From positions 33,524,163 through 33,588,162 of the forward strand of contig JAQNBH010000015.1 of the NCBI GenBank assembly GCA_028752905.1: a stretch of 64,000 bases of DNA. Direction: 5' to 3'. The notes below the pieces were generated by a model. It saw only the letters and a program-made list of their open reading frames with translations, was not told the origin of the DNA and did not search any database. Shown here piece after piece: positions 50,301-55,574 of this stretch; the first letter of the stretch is position 1, and the number at the start of each line of letters is the position of its first letter. Origin of the DNA: Cladorhizidae sp. MBARI D1340-BT2 (taxonomy: Eukaryota; Porifera; Demospongiae; Poecilosclerida; Cladorhizidae). A program made the translations under genes and the position numbers.

Positions 50301-53300
50301 TGCATGTGCATGTATATAGCTGGAAGTGGGGAGCCAACTCCTCCTGCTCGATGGCAGACTGAGGAATGATATGCGCAGGTCGGATAAGGCTTTGGCTCTG
50401 ACCTGGTTACTGACAGACTTGGAAGCAATGTCATCATCAAGGTCACCTTCAGAACAGATCACAAATCTTTAGTTTCACTGCTTAGAGAAGAAAGGATCTG
50501 GGTGAGGTGCACCTCTTCAGATATTCGGTGTTTATTAGACTAGCACAAGCACCCAGAGTGACCAGTGGCAGCCCAGAGTGACCAGTGGCAACCCAGAGTA
50601 TCCAGTGGCAGCCCAGAGTGACCAGTGGCAGCCCAGAGTGACCAGTGGCAACCCAGAGTGACCAGTGGCAACCCAGAGTGACCAGTGGCAGCCCAGAGTG
50701 ACCAGTGGCATCCCAGAGCGACCAGTGGCAGCCCAGAGCGACCAGTGGCAGCCCAGAGCGACCAGTGGCAGCCCAGAGCGACCAGTGGCAACCCAGATTG
50801 ACCAGTGGCAACCCAGAGTGACCAGTGACAACCAAACCTTGCAGGAGGAGGATAAGTATCTCAAGGAGTTCTACATGGACAGCCTTCAAGCATGCTTCAG
50901 TGAGCACTGAGACGCCATCAGACAGGGAGTCTTCTCCAGCCATCAGGCATTGCCCACATGGATGCCTGGATAAGCTCAAGACAGAGCTCACTCACTGAAA
51001 CCACATCAGTGGAGAGCCAGAAAAAAGCTGGCTTTATACGATATTCACCTACTCTATGGGCAACAAATGGTACCAACAAGTGTCTCTCCGGAAATTGCAC
51101 CAAATTATCAGGTTGGTCTTCATTGTCAGTCTCTCGGAGCAAGACACGCAATATGGAGGAGTGTCACGCGATATGGAGGAGTGTCACATGATATGGAGGA
51201 GTGTCACATGATATGGAGGAGTGTCACATGATATGGAGGAGTGTCACGTGATATAGATGAGTGTCATGATGTATTGAGCACTTGCTTGTGCCTGTGCTTC
51301 CGACAGAGTACCCTCGGCAGAAAATTGCCACACCTGACCTTTTTGACACGAAGGGAGATCGTGGAGTACTTCTTGAGATGCCTGGAAGTCGTTGTGTCCA
51401 GGCCGACTACCTCGGGAGGAATCATCGATACCCTGACTGTTTTTCCAGATACCGTATTCCAGAGACGCTCGCCGGTGATAACAGCCCTCGACACTCCTGA
51501 ACTGTTTGTTTCCTTTGCAGCCGAGGACAACTTAAACACACATCTCGATGAACTCTTAGTTGACATAACAAAATTACAATGACCGTCTCAATACTCATCT
51601 TAAAAGGGGGGGACAAAACCGTCAAGTAGTAGAGTAAGGGTTTAAAAACTTGTGGTTACCACTTTATAGCTCCATAGATTCTGCAAGCTTCATGGTATGG
51701 ACTTGATGTATAGCTCAAAAGATAGGTCTCTCTGTGTGCTCGCTTTTGATACTAATTTTTCCCCCATAGGTATAATTATAGGCAAGTTACTGGAGCTAAA
51801 GTGGGGACACCTCAAAACCTGAGTGCCTGATTTCTCTATAAATATCTCCAGATTGCCAAGTGCTATATAGAGAGTTGAAATTAGCACCAGTGACTAGAGG
51901 AAGCCCTACTCTATGCAATGACTGTTTCATTAGGTGCTCAAACTTAAGTACGTGGTCAAGCGCACAATTGGAAATAAATTAAATTTTTACTCTCTCAACG
52001 TTTAAACACATGACTAGCAATCCGCACTTTCCAAGAAGCAATGGTCTGGCAGAAGGGATAATTGAGTCCTTGAAGAACATGTCGGACATATCTGGACACC
52101 CTCACCTCACATCTACTCCTCTTTTCCTTGGTGTGGTCTCTCATCAGCAGAGTTAATAACAGGAAGACAGGCATGTGCAAATCTGCCTCAACTGCAGGAA
52201 TAATTCAAACTTAAATTGCTCTGTGTGGGAAAATTTGACAGGCAAATCTGCCTCAACTACAGGAATAACTAAAACTTAAATTGCTCTTGTGTGAGAAATC
52301 TGCCTCAACTACAGGAATAATTCAAACTTAAATTACTCTAGTGTGGAAGAATTCGACAGGCAAATCTGCCTCAACTACAGGAATAACTCAAACTTAAATT
52401 ACTCTTGTGTTGATAACACTGGACCAGCACCACACTGGGTTGTGGAACTCAAGAAGAAACAGAAGTCATTCAACCGATGTCATGTCTGCTCTATCGTATG
52501 TGGAGTACATCTGGCCACAAGCAACCAGTACCAGACAGAGGGTCGGGACGAGCCAGTCTTCCTCAGGCCCACGTCAGTTCCAGAGCAGTGAAGTCTGGTG
52601 AAATGGGACACACATCCACGTCAGCTCCACACTCCAGGTGTATTGACCAAACATAAGCAAACCACTGCAGCAGATCACAGCTGGGTCATGGACGGAACAA
52701 TGGCCGATGTCCAAGACCAACTCCAACAGACTCCGAGGAAGGATAGAGCTGTGGCATGCCACAACTGATTATAAGCTAGCTGCTAGTGTGATAGTGTGAT
52801 AGATTAATAATAGAAATTCTATATTTAGAACCCATGGTTAGCACGGAACACACATAATGCGTAGCATATATATTCCCCGACACTTATCTAATTATTGAGC
52901 ACCTTTTCTAATTAGTTGCTAAGGATTGCAGCTATCTGCTGAGCTCTTGTACATATGCACATACATTGTATGCACATGTATGTATGTATGTGTAGGTTAG
53001 GAGGTATTCTACAGGCTATATATAATAATACACATGTATGTATGTGTAGGTTAAGAGGTATTCTACAGTCTATATATACACATGTATGTATGTATAGGTT
53101 AAGAGGTATTCTACAGGCTATGTGTACACATGTGCATACACATGTATGTCTATAGAGTTAAGTGGTATATGTACATCTGCACCCCCAAAGCTTGGAAGAA
53201 ATCTTCAGTTATGCTTCCCCCTCTATTTTGGGTTAGGAAGGAAAAAGAAAGCTTTTGTGTTTTTGACACGAATCCTTGCAGATGGGTAAGGGGATATAGT

Positions 53301-54213
53301 AGTGGCGGGTGCAAGGGGATATAGTAGTGGCCAGTGCAAGGGGATATAGTAGTGGCGAGTGCAAGGGGATATAGTAGTGGCGAGTGCAAGGGGATATAGT
53401 AGTGGCCAGTGCAAGGGGATATAGTAGTGGCGAGTGCAAGGGATATAGTAGTGGCGAGTGCAAGGCAAGTGAAGGTGCAATGGGAGGAGGGGGGGAGGTT
53501 AATTATGATGTCATCATGATGTAATACTTGGGTTGTGATGTGGGGGAGTGGCCAAGAATTGCGTGCATTTATATACACACTCCAAACTGGTTGAGCAACC
53601 TGATGCCCTGCAGCATTATGGGGTGGCAGGTCCTGAACTGGTGCAAGGTTGAGCAACCTGATGCCCTGCAGCATTATGGGGTGGCAGGTCATGAACTGGT
53701 GCAAGGCTGAGCAACCTGATGCCCTGCAGCATTATGGGGTGGCAGGTCCTGAACTGGTGCAAGGTTGAGCAACCTGATGCCCTGCAGCATTATGGGGTGG
53801 CAGGTCATGAACTGGTGCAAGGCTGAGCAACCTGATGCCCTGCAGCATTATGGGGTGGCAGGTCCTGAACTGGTGCAAGGCTGAGCAACCTGATGCCCTG
53901 CAGCATTATGGGGTGGCAGGTCATGAACTGGTGCAAGGTTGAGCAACCTGATGCCCTGCAGCATTATGGGGTGGCAGGTCCTGAACTGGTGCAAGGCTGA
54001 GCAACCTGATGCCCTGCAGCATTATGGGGTGGCAGGTCATGAACTGGTGCAAGGTTGAGCAATAGTCAAACCTTATGGACCTGACGGACCTGACAGACGA
54101 GGAGAGAAGACTCGCAGAAGCCTGCATAACTATCTAATTATAATCTATCAACACTTGCATGCAATATAAGTCATACTTCATTATAACATATCTTATCTCC
54201 TCAACACTGTGTG

Positions 54214-54261
<48 letters not shown>

Positions 54262-55322
54262 ACCTCCATGGCTAGAGCATGTTGAACAAGGGTGTAGCTA
54301 TCTCATAATGAAACTCCATCATCCTTTGCTGTCAGCTATTACTATTGAACATGCAACTCATTCTCACTAGTCTTCATTCCTCCACTTTCCAATCCTCAGC
54401 CATTTTCTCCCCCTACCCCTACCCCTCCCCCTACCCCTACCCCTCCCCTCTTACTCTCTCTCTCTCTTCATGACCATTTACAATATACATGTAAGTGACT
54501 CCATTAAAATCTAAGATGGGTGACCTTTTAAGGTATGCATACAGCGTGGTAAATGCATGGATACGTAGGTGGTGTGTGTCAACACTGAGTGTCCCACGTC
54601 CAAGTCCCTAGCGAGGCTTGCTTCACTCGCCCATTATGCGTATGTGTGGATGTATGCAGGGACTGTATTGGCATTCGGTGTTAATTGTCCGAAGAATCTT
54701 ACCACCTTGGCCAAGACTAAAGGTGTCAAGATCCTTACGCATAAGGTCATCTACAAGCTCCTGGATCTGCTGAAGGTCAGGGCAGCCGTGGGATGGGAGG
54801 AGTGGGCGTGGGATAGGAGGAGGGAGCGTGGGGCGAGAGGAGGGGGCATGGGATGGGAGGAGGGGGCGTGGGGCGAGAGGAGGGGGCATGGGATGGGAGG
54901 AGGGGGCGTGGGACAGAAGGAGGGGGCGGGAGGAAGGCGGATGGGAGGAGGGGACGGGAGGAGGGGGCATTGGATGGAAGGAGGGGGCGTGGGAGGGCAT
55001 TCCCTTTTGGTCCAGTGTTCTTATATCCTTTTATGGCATCCTCTGCACGCACTGTGCATTGCTTGGTTTTAATTAAGACTTTCTTGAAGTTGACATCCGA
55101 ACTTTATAGAGTTTAACTGTTTGTTTGCTTTACTCCCGCGACTCGCAGGATGAACTGGAGCCACGCTTAGGCTCGGTGGAGGAGTTGGAGGAGATGGGCG
55201 TGGCCGAGGTGATCGCCGTATACCACATGAACGCTGCCAAGCCCACCACCATTGGGGGGTGCAAGGTGGGGAGCGGCAAGATGCTACGCTCAGGTCTCTT
55301 CAAGGTGCTCCGTCGAAACAAG
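16744..55322 (+). CDS. MTIF2: mitochondrial translation initiation factor 2, spliced gene, 5' and 3' exons missing
   Basis: Ten exons are modelled: 16744-16816, 17155-17205, 21171-21407, 25042-25218, 25954-26003, 29756-29970, 30583-30775, 33709-33997, 54660-54775 and 55149-55322. Every intron begins GT and ends AG, and all phases join without a stop over 525 codons. The product is the IF-2 family GTPase that loads formylmethionyl-tRNA onto the mitochondrial small ribosomal subunit. The order of domains follows the family: N-terminal region, G domain, domain II, linker, C-terminal domains. The start codon and targeting peptide, and roughly the last 70 residues expected by comparison with human MTIF2, are not in the visible exons. 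I recognised the family from its motifs. The first two exons are inferred from phase and alignment and are less certain than the rest. Confidence 0.93.
16850..17150. repeat. trinucleotide repeat tract (ATT, GTT, AGT)
   Basis: Irregular runs of TTA/ATT, GTT and AGT fill the intron between MTIF2 exons a and b. The segment GGGTGAATTATTAATG recurs three times. The GTT run stands in for a pyrimidine tract just before the acceptor at 17154. Confidence 0.9.
17155..17205 (+). CDS. MTIF2: MTIF2 exon b: N-terminal region
   Basis: Small 51-nt exon between TTCTGCACAG and the donor G|GTGTGT, phase 1 on both sides. It encodes [17 protein letters not shown]. This replaces the equivalent N-terminal helix of IF-2 and joins in frame to exons a and c. 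The support is splice sites and phase rather than strong sequence identity, so skipping or a different boundary is possible. Confidence 0.68.
17206..18026. other. intron sequence, G-rich tract and short tandem copy
   Basis: A purine-rich G tract runs 17219-17325. A 28-bp segment with GCCACCTGGTTGCCCGTGCC is present twice in tandem at about 17391-17446. Open frames of up to 92 codons here have no recognisable domain. Confidence 0.55.
18027..19980. repeat. 46-bp minisatellite, about 42 units
   Basis: The units contain GGCAGCCTGGGGGTAGAGA, then CAACCCAGAGACTTAG and TTCAATG. Variants are mostly at GATC/GACC and GCAAGG/GGAAGG. Several 3'-end units are truncated after GGAAGGGTAGAG. The array fills much of the intron between MTIF2 exons b and c. 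Confidence 0.95.
20245..20617 (+). repeat. 16-17-bp array built from a MITE end
   Basis: Begins with CTATTAGGAACCCCCTCC, the same end sequence as element family A. It then repeats CCCCTCCAATTCTAA about 20 times, running directly into the family A copy at 20618. The unit corresponds to the element's own first bases (CCGCCCCTCCAATTGTAA). Confidence 0.92.
20618..20922 (+). mobile_element. MITE-like element, family A, copy 2
   Basis: Aligns over its whole length with 33293-33600 and with the reverse of 5076-5457. Shared blocks include GACCGCCCCTCCAATTGTAA, GGAGGCAAATAGCAA, ATAATTGCTCATTA, CAACCGTTGAGCCAT, CTCCTTCACAACT, GTAGATTGGACAGAAG and AGTAACCGTGGTTAC. The terminal bases have drifted from GGAACC to GTGACC. 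No open frame encodes a transposase. Confidence 0.8.
21171..21407 (+). CDS. MTIF2: MTIF2 exon c: start of G domain, G1 and G2
   Basis: Follows the acceptor ATTTGCGCAG and ends at the donor CAG|GTCAGT; phase 1 at both ends. Encodes [20 protein letters not shown], with the P-loop GHVDHGKT at 21302-21325. The G2/switch I signature [10 protein letters not shown] lies near the exon end. These are diagnostic for IF-2 rather than for EF-Tu or SelB. Confidence 0.97.
21408..23754. other. MTIF2 intron, mostly unique
   Basis: No gene recognised. A short array of about 32-bp units (CATGTGTGTGTTATGTCTAT type, about four copies) lies at 21830-21960. Around 22840-22935 the phrase GATAGTGAAGCTCCCTCA occurs twice. 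Open frames up to 89 codons lack recognisable domains. Confidence 0.55.
23755..24860 (+). repeat. TAGGGC-rich minisatellite within a dispersed element, copy 1
   Basis: The core from about 23860 to 24830 repeats TAGGGCTAGGGCTGTGTGTA and GCCAGGGCTAGAGCTATTAT in a compound unit of about 65 bp. The left flank (TCCCGGGATAC, then GAGGGTGACTGACTGTA) and right flank (AGTCCCAGTATTCCAGGATA) resemble, in reverse orientation, the flanks of the CCCTAG array at 30175-30450. That points to one element family that carries an expandable repeat. Confidence 0.85.
25042..25218 (+). CDS. MTIF2: MTIF2 exon d: G3 and switch II
   Basis: Acceptor CCGTCTCTAG, donor CGAG|GTACAC, phase 1 at both ends. Encodes [20 protein letters not shown] (G3 DTPGHAAF at 25077-25100) followed by [14 protein letters not shown], nearly invariant in IF-2 proteins. 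A partial copy of the last part of this exon lies 90 bp downstream, inside the CA repeat. Confidence 0.97.
25225..25420. repeat. CA/CACACT microsatellite
   Basis: (CA)n runs punctuated by CACACTCA start six bases after the donor of MTIF2 exon d. They are interrupted at 25303-25335 by a partial copy of the exon end. Confidence 0.95.
25303..25332 (+). pseudogene. partial duplicate of the MTIF2 exon d end
   Basis: TCAAGATGATGACGAAGGCA followed by CGAGACCC copies TCAAGATGATTAAGAAGGCA followed by CGAGGTAC at 25196-25221. The copy has lost the GT donor (GAGACC for GAGGTA). It presumably arose by slippage or unequal exchange in the CA tract. Confidence 0.8.
25421..25953. other. intron sequence, unique
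   Basis: No gene or repeat recognised apart from short imperfect direct repeats such as CATGTGACTTGCATGTGACT at about 25838. Confidence 0.5.
25954..26003 (+). CDS. MTIF2: MTIF2 exon e: G4 motif
   Basis: A 50-nt exon between GGCATTAG and ATG|GTAAGG. Encodes [16 protein letters not shown]; the guanine-specificity motif NKCD is at 25974-25985. Enters in phase 1 and leaves in phase 0. A 2.3-kb minisatellite begins about 60 bp downstream. Confidence 0.95.
26066..28393. repeat. 57-bp minisatellite, about 40 units
   Basis: The units contain GGATAATACAGAGATGAACT, then CCTCTCATCCATGGTTGAG and ACACTGTATAATAACATA. The 57-bp period keeps minus-strand frames open (up to 489 codons), while 53-54-bp units lacking CATA shift them. 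The array lies in the intron between MTIF2 exons e and f and is very homogeneous. Confidence 0.96.
28394..29440. repeat. 15-16-bp AGT-type minisatellite
   Basis: Repeats of GTGTAGTATAGTACTA and GTGTAGTATAGTAGTA pass into plain AGT trinucleotide after about 29270. It directly adjoins the 57-bp array. Confidence 0.94.
29441..29755. other. pyrimidine-rich intron end before MTIF2 exon f
   Basis: Strongly C/T-rich with many TCCTC and CTCCC motifs, consistent with an acceptor region. It shows no separate gene. Confidence 0.6.
29756..29970 (+). CDS. MTIF2: MTIF2 exon f: G5 and end of G domain
   Basis: The acceptor is after ATTATGGCAG; a second in-frame AG at 29766-29767 would shorten the exon by four codons. 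Encodes [20 protein letters not shown] with G5 SAL at 29834-29842, then [18 protein letters not shown], which leads into domain II. The donor GG|GTGAGT is in phase 2. Confidence 0.95.
30175..30450 (-). repeat. CCCTAG array within a dispersed element, copy 2 (inverted)
   Basis: CCCTAGCCCTAGAATATCC-type units from about 30207 to 30390 are flanked by ATTCCCTGGAATGACAGGGA on one side and CAGTCACTCTTGCCAGGGAT then ATCCCGGGAATGTCCCG on the other. Read on the minus strand, these flanks match those of the array at 23755-24860. Confidence 0.75.
30583..30775 (+). CDS. MTIF2: MTIF2 exon g: domain II
   Basis: Acceptor ATGTTCACAG, phase 2 entry. Encodes [19 protein letters not shown], then a segment with [12 protein letters not shown], the beta-barrel signature of IF-2 domain II. 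The donor CAG|GTACGC leaves phase 0. A second GT 8 bp downstream (CGCAG|GTAATG) would break the frame with the next exon. Confidence 0.94.
30776..31110. other. intron sequence with poly-C tract
   Basis: A poly-C run at 30999-31019 is followed by a CA run. No coding sequence is recognised. I looked for a missing MTIF2 linker exon here and found none. Confidence 0.5.
31118..31640. repeat. 21-bp minisatellite, about 25 units
   Basis: The unit GTAGGATTACTGGTCCTTGT plus C has a seven-codon period, so frames stay open on both strands (194 codons plus). GGAGG/GTAGG and GGTCC/GGACC variants are interspersed. Confidence 0.95.
31641..32723. other. intron sequence with poly-C tract
   Basis: Poly-C at 32030-32050. 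Short open frames (31998-32234 plus, 32288-32488 minus) are unrecognised. The last bases before 32724 (TTCCTCTAT) also precede the array at 20245. Confidence 0.5.
32724..33292 (+). repeat. 47-bp array carrying a MITE end in each unit
   Basis: About 12 units, each starting TAGGAACC, then STCCTCTAATTATATCCC-like sequence, then CATAGCTCAGTCTCAATTGG. Each unit therefore repeats the terminal sequence of element family A, and the last unit runs into the family A copy at 33293. Confidence 0.93.
33293..33600 (+). mobile_element. MITE-like element, family A, copy 3
   Basis: Starts TAGGAACCGCCCCTCC and ends AGTAACCGTGATTCCTG, an inverted-repeat pair that has drifted at its right end. The interior matches copy 2 block for block (GGAGGCAAATAGCAATAAG, AATTGCTCATTA, CAACCGTTGAGCCAT, GTAGATTGGACAGAAG). 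It lies about 110 bp upstream of MTIF2 exon h. Confidence 0.82.
33709..33997 (+). CDS. MTIF2: MTIF2 exon h: linker and domain III
   Basis: Acceptor TCTCTTTCCAG, donor AAAG|GTACAG, phase 0 to phase 1. The first half is a Ser/Glu-rich linker. The second half carries [14 protein letters not shown], the conserved start of the third domain, and [17 protein letters not shown]. The linker from the domain II end to LLIKGDV is about 45 residues, about 40 fewer than I recall for human MTIF2. Confidence 0.95.
34003..34140. repeat. AGT trinucleotide tract
   Basis: Irregular AGT, AGC and AGG triplets begin a few bases after the donor of MTIF2 exon h. Confidence 0.9.
34207..34718. repeat. 28-bp minisatellite, about 18 units
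   Basis: Units of ATATGAAGGGGTCACCTGCC plus CTGTATAA, with ATAAATATG/ATACATATG alternation. Confidence 0.95.
34719..35162. other. unique intron sequence
   Basis: Contains the HIRAN-like antisense frame. A 63-nt segment at 35097-35159 lies between TGTTGCAG and GTACTGG, so it looks like an exon, but inserting it in the MTIF2 phase gives a stop. No other feature is visible. Confidence 0.5.
34805..35059 (-). pseudogene. possible HIRAN-like domain fragment, antisense in intron
   Basis: An 84-codon open frame contains [20 protein letters not shown]. The pattern G-E-x-L...E-x-x-N-x-x-D-R-x-A/V resembles HIRAN-like domains, but the expected following V-G-H-V-P-R is replaced by VAISEHSRC. There is no flanking gene structure. 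It may be a decayed fragment or chance resemblance. Confidence 0.3.
35163..35527. repeat. 18-bp minisatellite with a CACGTG in most units
   Basis: About 20 units of TTAGGCACGTGCTTCTAG. Most units carry the palindrome CACGTG (E-box core); a few have CACATG. The period keeps the frame open on both strands. Confidence 0.95.
35645..39198. repeat. 27-bp minisatellite, about 131 units, with 675-bp higher-order copies
   Basis: The unit is TGTGTGGGCATGCAGTACTC plus TTATACA. The nine-codon period leaves very long open frames on both strands (1193 codons plus, 758 minus). Marker variants GGGCTAGCAC (36103, 36778, 37477) and CAATATTCTCATAC (about 36240, 36915, 37615) show a block of about 25 units repeated at 675 bp and then about 700 bp. 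The final units carry TGTCTGGGC variants. Confidence 0.97.
39274..39286. repeat. hAT left terminal inverted repeat
   Basis: CAGTGTTGCCATA, the exact reverse complement of 41777-41789. Confidence 0.93.
39386..41444 (-). pseudogene. broken hAT transposase
   Basis: Four open segments follow one another on the minus strand: 41444-40725 (239 codons), 40728-40348, 40245-39628 and 39622-39386. In order they show a BED/TTF-type zinc finger (CMKC with [11 protein letters not shown]), the first catalytic region (LQTDETTDI, aspartate codon at 40801-40803), [10 protein letters not shown] with HFHCHIA, and the C-terminal dimerisation block ([15 protein letters not shown] with KHRNRL). The frame is lost near 40820, a TAG stops it at about 40732, and further shifts fall near 40340 and between about 39800 and 39640. 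The protein cannot be made intact. It most resembles the hAT branch related to ZNF862-type proteins. Confidence 0.9.
41777..41789. repeat. hAT right terminal inverted repeat
   Basis: TATGGCAACACTG, the exact reverse complement of 39274-39286. Confidence 0.93.
41790..42143. other. unique sequence upstream of the retrotransposon relic
   Basis: G-run at 41821-41830 and a GT/GA run at 41965-41994. I found no LTR or primer-binding site that could start the Ty3/gypsy-type element. Confidence 0.45.
42190..42335 (+). pseudogene. gag zinc-knuckle fragment
   Basis: Encodes KCTKCGNS, then (after stops) EKC, and in the next frame [15 protein letters not shown]. This is the double CCHC knuckle pattern found at the gag end of Ty3/gypsy elements. 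Two in-frame stops and a shift show decay. The 34-bp array begins immediately after the second knuckle. Confidence 0.75.
42321..48562. repeat. 34-bp minisatellite, about 183 units
   Basis: The unit contains GGTGTCCACTATGAGCTACA and TGTATAGCTACTGA. The first unit (TCTGGGGTGTCCACTATGAG) continues directly from the zinc-knuckle coding sequence. Frequent variants are CACTGTGAG, TATAGCTGCTG and a short 20-bp unit (GAGCTGCTACTGAGG). The 34-bp period closes all frames. This is the longest array in the window. Confidence 0.97.
48590..49360 (+). pseudogene. reverse transcriptase remnant
   Basis: In order: [16 protein letters not shown] (finger region); CVDLEPLN with GREAMLK (48750-48809); [11 protein letters not shown] (48956-48988) followed by [21 protein letters not shown] (about 49190); and [17 protein letters not shown] (about 49280-49330). 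These follow the Ty3/gypsy reverse transcriptase order. At the catalytic box the expected paired aspartates are absent (QVNVV). Stops, shifts and a deletion between the blocks make it inactive. Confidence 0.85.
49344..50143. repeat. 32-bp minisatellite, about 25 units, inside the pol relic
   Basis: The unit is GGACACCTTACTCACCCACT plus ACCTGAGCTACT. The first unit continues the reverse transcriptase frame ([13 protein letters not shown]). The last unit continues into the RNase H region, matching the family segment of type L-T-x-P-L-R-E-L-L. Confidence 0.96.
50144..50545 (+). pseudogene. RNase H region remnant
   Basis: Frames carry [14 protein letters not shown] (about 50382-50423) and [12 protein letters not shown] (about 50450-50485), both typical of the Ty3/gypsy RNase H domain, then [11 protein letters not shown]. 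Several shifts are needed to connect them, so it is non-functional. Confidence 0.8.
50551..50832. repeat. 20-bp minisatellite, about 14 units
   Basis: The unit is CCCAGAGTGACCAGTGGCAG (or AAC at the end). It lies just after the RNase H motif region of the retrotransposon relic. Confidence 0.95.
50833..51149 (+). pseudogene. integrase zinc-binding region remnant
   Basis: Starts with [11 protein letters not shown] and later carries [16 protein letters not shown] and [10 protein letters not shown], the family segment preceding the H2C2 zinc-binding domain and its W-W-P-like end. The reading frame is open only locally. Confidence 0.72.
51150..51270. repeat. 20-bp array, 6 units
   Basis: The unit is ATATGGAGGAGTGTCACATG. 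The first copy (CAATATGGAGGAGTGTCACG) is the retrotransposon's own integrase-region coding sequence. Confidence 0.93.
51290..51543 (+). pseudogene. integrase core, first part
   Basis: [10 protein letters not shown] and DLFDTKG in one frame (first catalytic aspartate codon at 51336-51338), [10 protein letters not shown] with TTSGGII in another, and [11 protein letters not shown] in the first again (second aspartate at 51477-51479), then [10 protein letters not shown]. The pattern is that of a Ty3/gypsy integrase core. At least two frame changes break it, and an inserted repeat follows at 51544. Confidence 0.85.
51544..52001 (+). mobile_element. dispersed repeat family B, copy 2, inserted in the integrase relic
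   Basis: This segment interrupts the integrase between NTH and HMTSNPH. TTAAACACACAT (51532-51543) and TTAAACACAT (52002-52011) flank it and look like a target-site duplication of about 10 bp. From about 51607 it aligns with 6897-7245. The first 60 bp have no match in copy 1. A short A/G tract (AAAAGGGGGGG, about 51602) precedes the shared part. Confidence 0.7.
52002..52215 (+). pseudogene. integrase core, second part
   Basis: [17 protein letters not shown] carries the catalytic glutamate (52052-52054). After a frame change, [16 protein letters not shown] matches the conserved segment after the core. It resumes exactly where 51543 stopped. Confidence 0.85.
52188..52411. repeat. about 65-bp array, 4 units, inside the relic
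   Basis: Units contain AATCTGCCTCAACTACAGGA, then ATAACTCAAACTTAAATT and CTCTTGTGTG. The first unit overlaps the sequence after the integrase GRQ motif, so it again starts in element coding sequence. Confidence 0.9.
52412..52969. other. probable 3' tail of the relic, then unique sequence
   Basis: Up to about 52640 the sequence could be the end of the pol region, but I cannot align it securely. After that there is nothing recognisable and no LTR was found. Confidence 0.4.
52970..53125. repeat. about 50-bp array, 3-4 units
   Basis: Units contain CACATGTATGTATGTGTAGG and TTAAGAGGTATTCTACAG with a short TATA tail. Confidence 0.88.
53289..53466. repeat. 25-26-bp minisatellite, 7 units
   Basis: The unit is GGGGATATAGTAGTGGCGAG plus TGCAA, with CCAG/CGAG variants. 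Confidence 0.94.
53585..54060. repeat. 58-bp minisatellite with two-unit alternation, 8 units
   Basis: Units contain GAGCAACCTGATGCCCTGCA and GCATTATGGGGTGGCAGG. CCTGAACTGG and CATGAACTGG alternate strictly, so a dimer of about 116 bp was the copied unit. Confidence 0.95.
54061..54659. other. intron end before MTIF2 exon i
   Basis: A (GT)n run lies at about 54220-54260 and a CCCCTA run at 54410-54450. No gene is recognised. Confidence 0.6.
54660..54775 (+). CDS. MTIF2: MTIF2 exon i: end of domain III and connecting helix
   Basis: Acceptor TGTATGCAG, donor AAG|GTCAGG, phase 1 to phase 0. Encodes [11 protein letters not shown] and then [19 protein letters not shown], matching the IF-2 segment that leads into the long helix. 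It joins in frame to exon h across the 20.7-kb intron. Confidence 0.94.
54780..54990. repeat. G-rich 20-bp-type minisatellite
   Basis: Irregular units of GGGATGGGAGGAGGGGGCGT. It begins five bases after the donor of MTIF2 exon i and fills the short intron before exon j. Confidence 0.92.
55149..55322 (+). CDS. MTIF2: MTIF2 exon j: start of last domain, last visible exon
   Basis: Acceptor GACTCGCAG. Encodes [15 protein letters not shown], then [20 protein letters not shown] and [10 protein letters not shown], corresponding to the start of the tRNA-binding last domain. A donor AAG|GTAGAC at 55323 closes the exon in phase 0. Without splicing the frame would stop at 55335-55337 and lack the end of the domain, so a further exon is expected. 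I did not find one up to 64000. Confidence 0.9.
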
Positions 55323-55574
55323 GTAGACGAACATTAGAAGGAAGGGTGGCACCTGATGCCCAGACTCTCAGGTTAAAATTCTAATTAATGTGCTCTCTTG
55401 TTTTCCTGGTGTTGGTGGCCATTTTGACAGTAAGAGGGTGTGATTACTGTGCACCTGCATGTCCGGGGTGAAACATTCCTTTTCGAGGGTTAAGCCTTGA
55501 GGGCAGTCCAGTGCTGCCGCAGACAATCCTGTGACAAGCAAGGGACATTTACGGTCAAAGTTCTTGCCTACCTA

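Larger units (their letters stand above)
42144..52640 (+). mobile_element. Ty3/gypsy-type retrotransposon relic, expanded by internal minisatellites
   Basis: Segments of gag and pol occur in the normal order on the plus strand: zinc knuckles (42200-42320), reverse transcriptase (48590-49360), RNase H (50144-50545), integrase zinc-binding region (50833-51149), integrase core (51290-51543 and 52002-52215). Between them lie five tandem arrays and one inserted dispersed repeat. All segments contain stops and frame changes, so the element is dead. No LTRs were recognised. It occupies the large MTIF2 intron in the gene's orientation. The protease position is taken by the 6.2-kb array. Confidence 0.85.

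Noticed and set aside
55323..55337. End of MTIF2 at the TAG at 55335
   Set aside because: This would remove the conserved rest of the last domain, and a donor site AAG|GTAGAC lies exactly where the family sequence would be interrupted.
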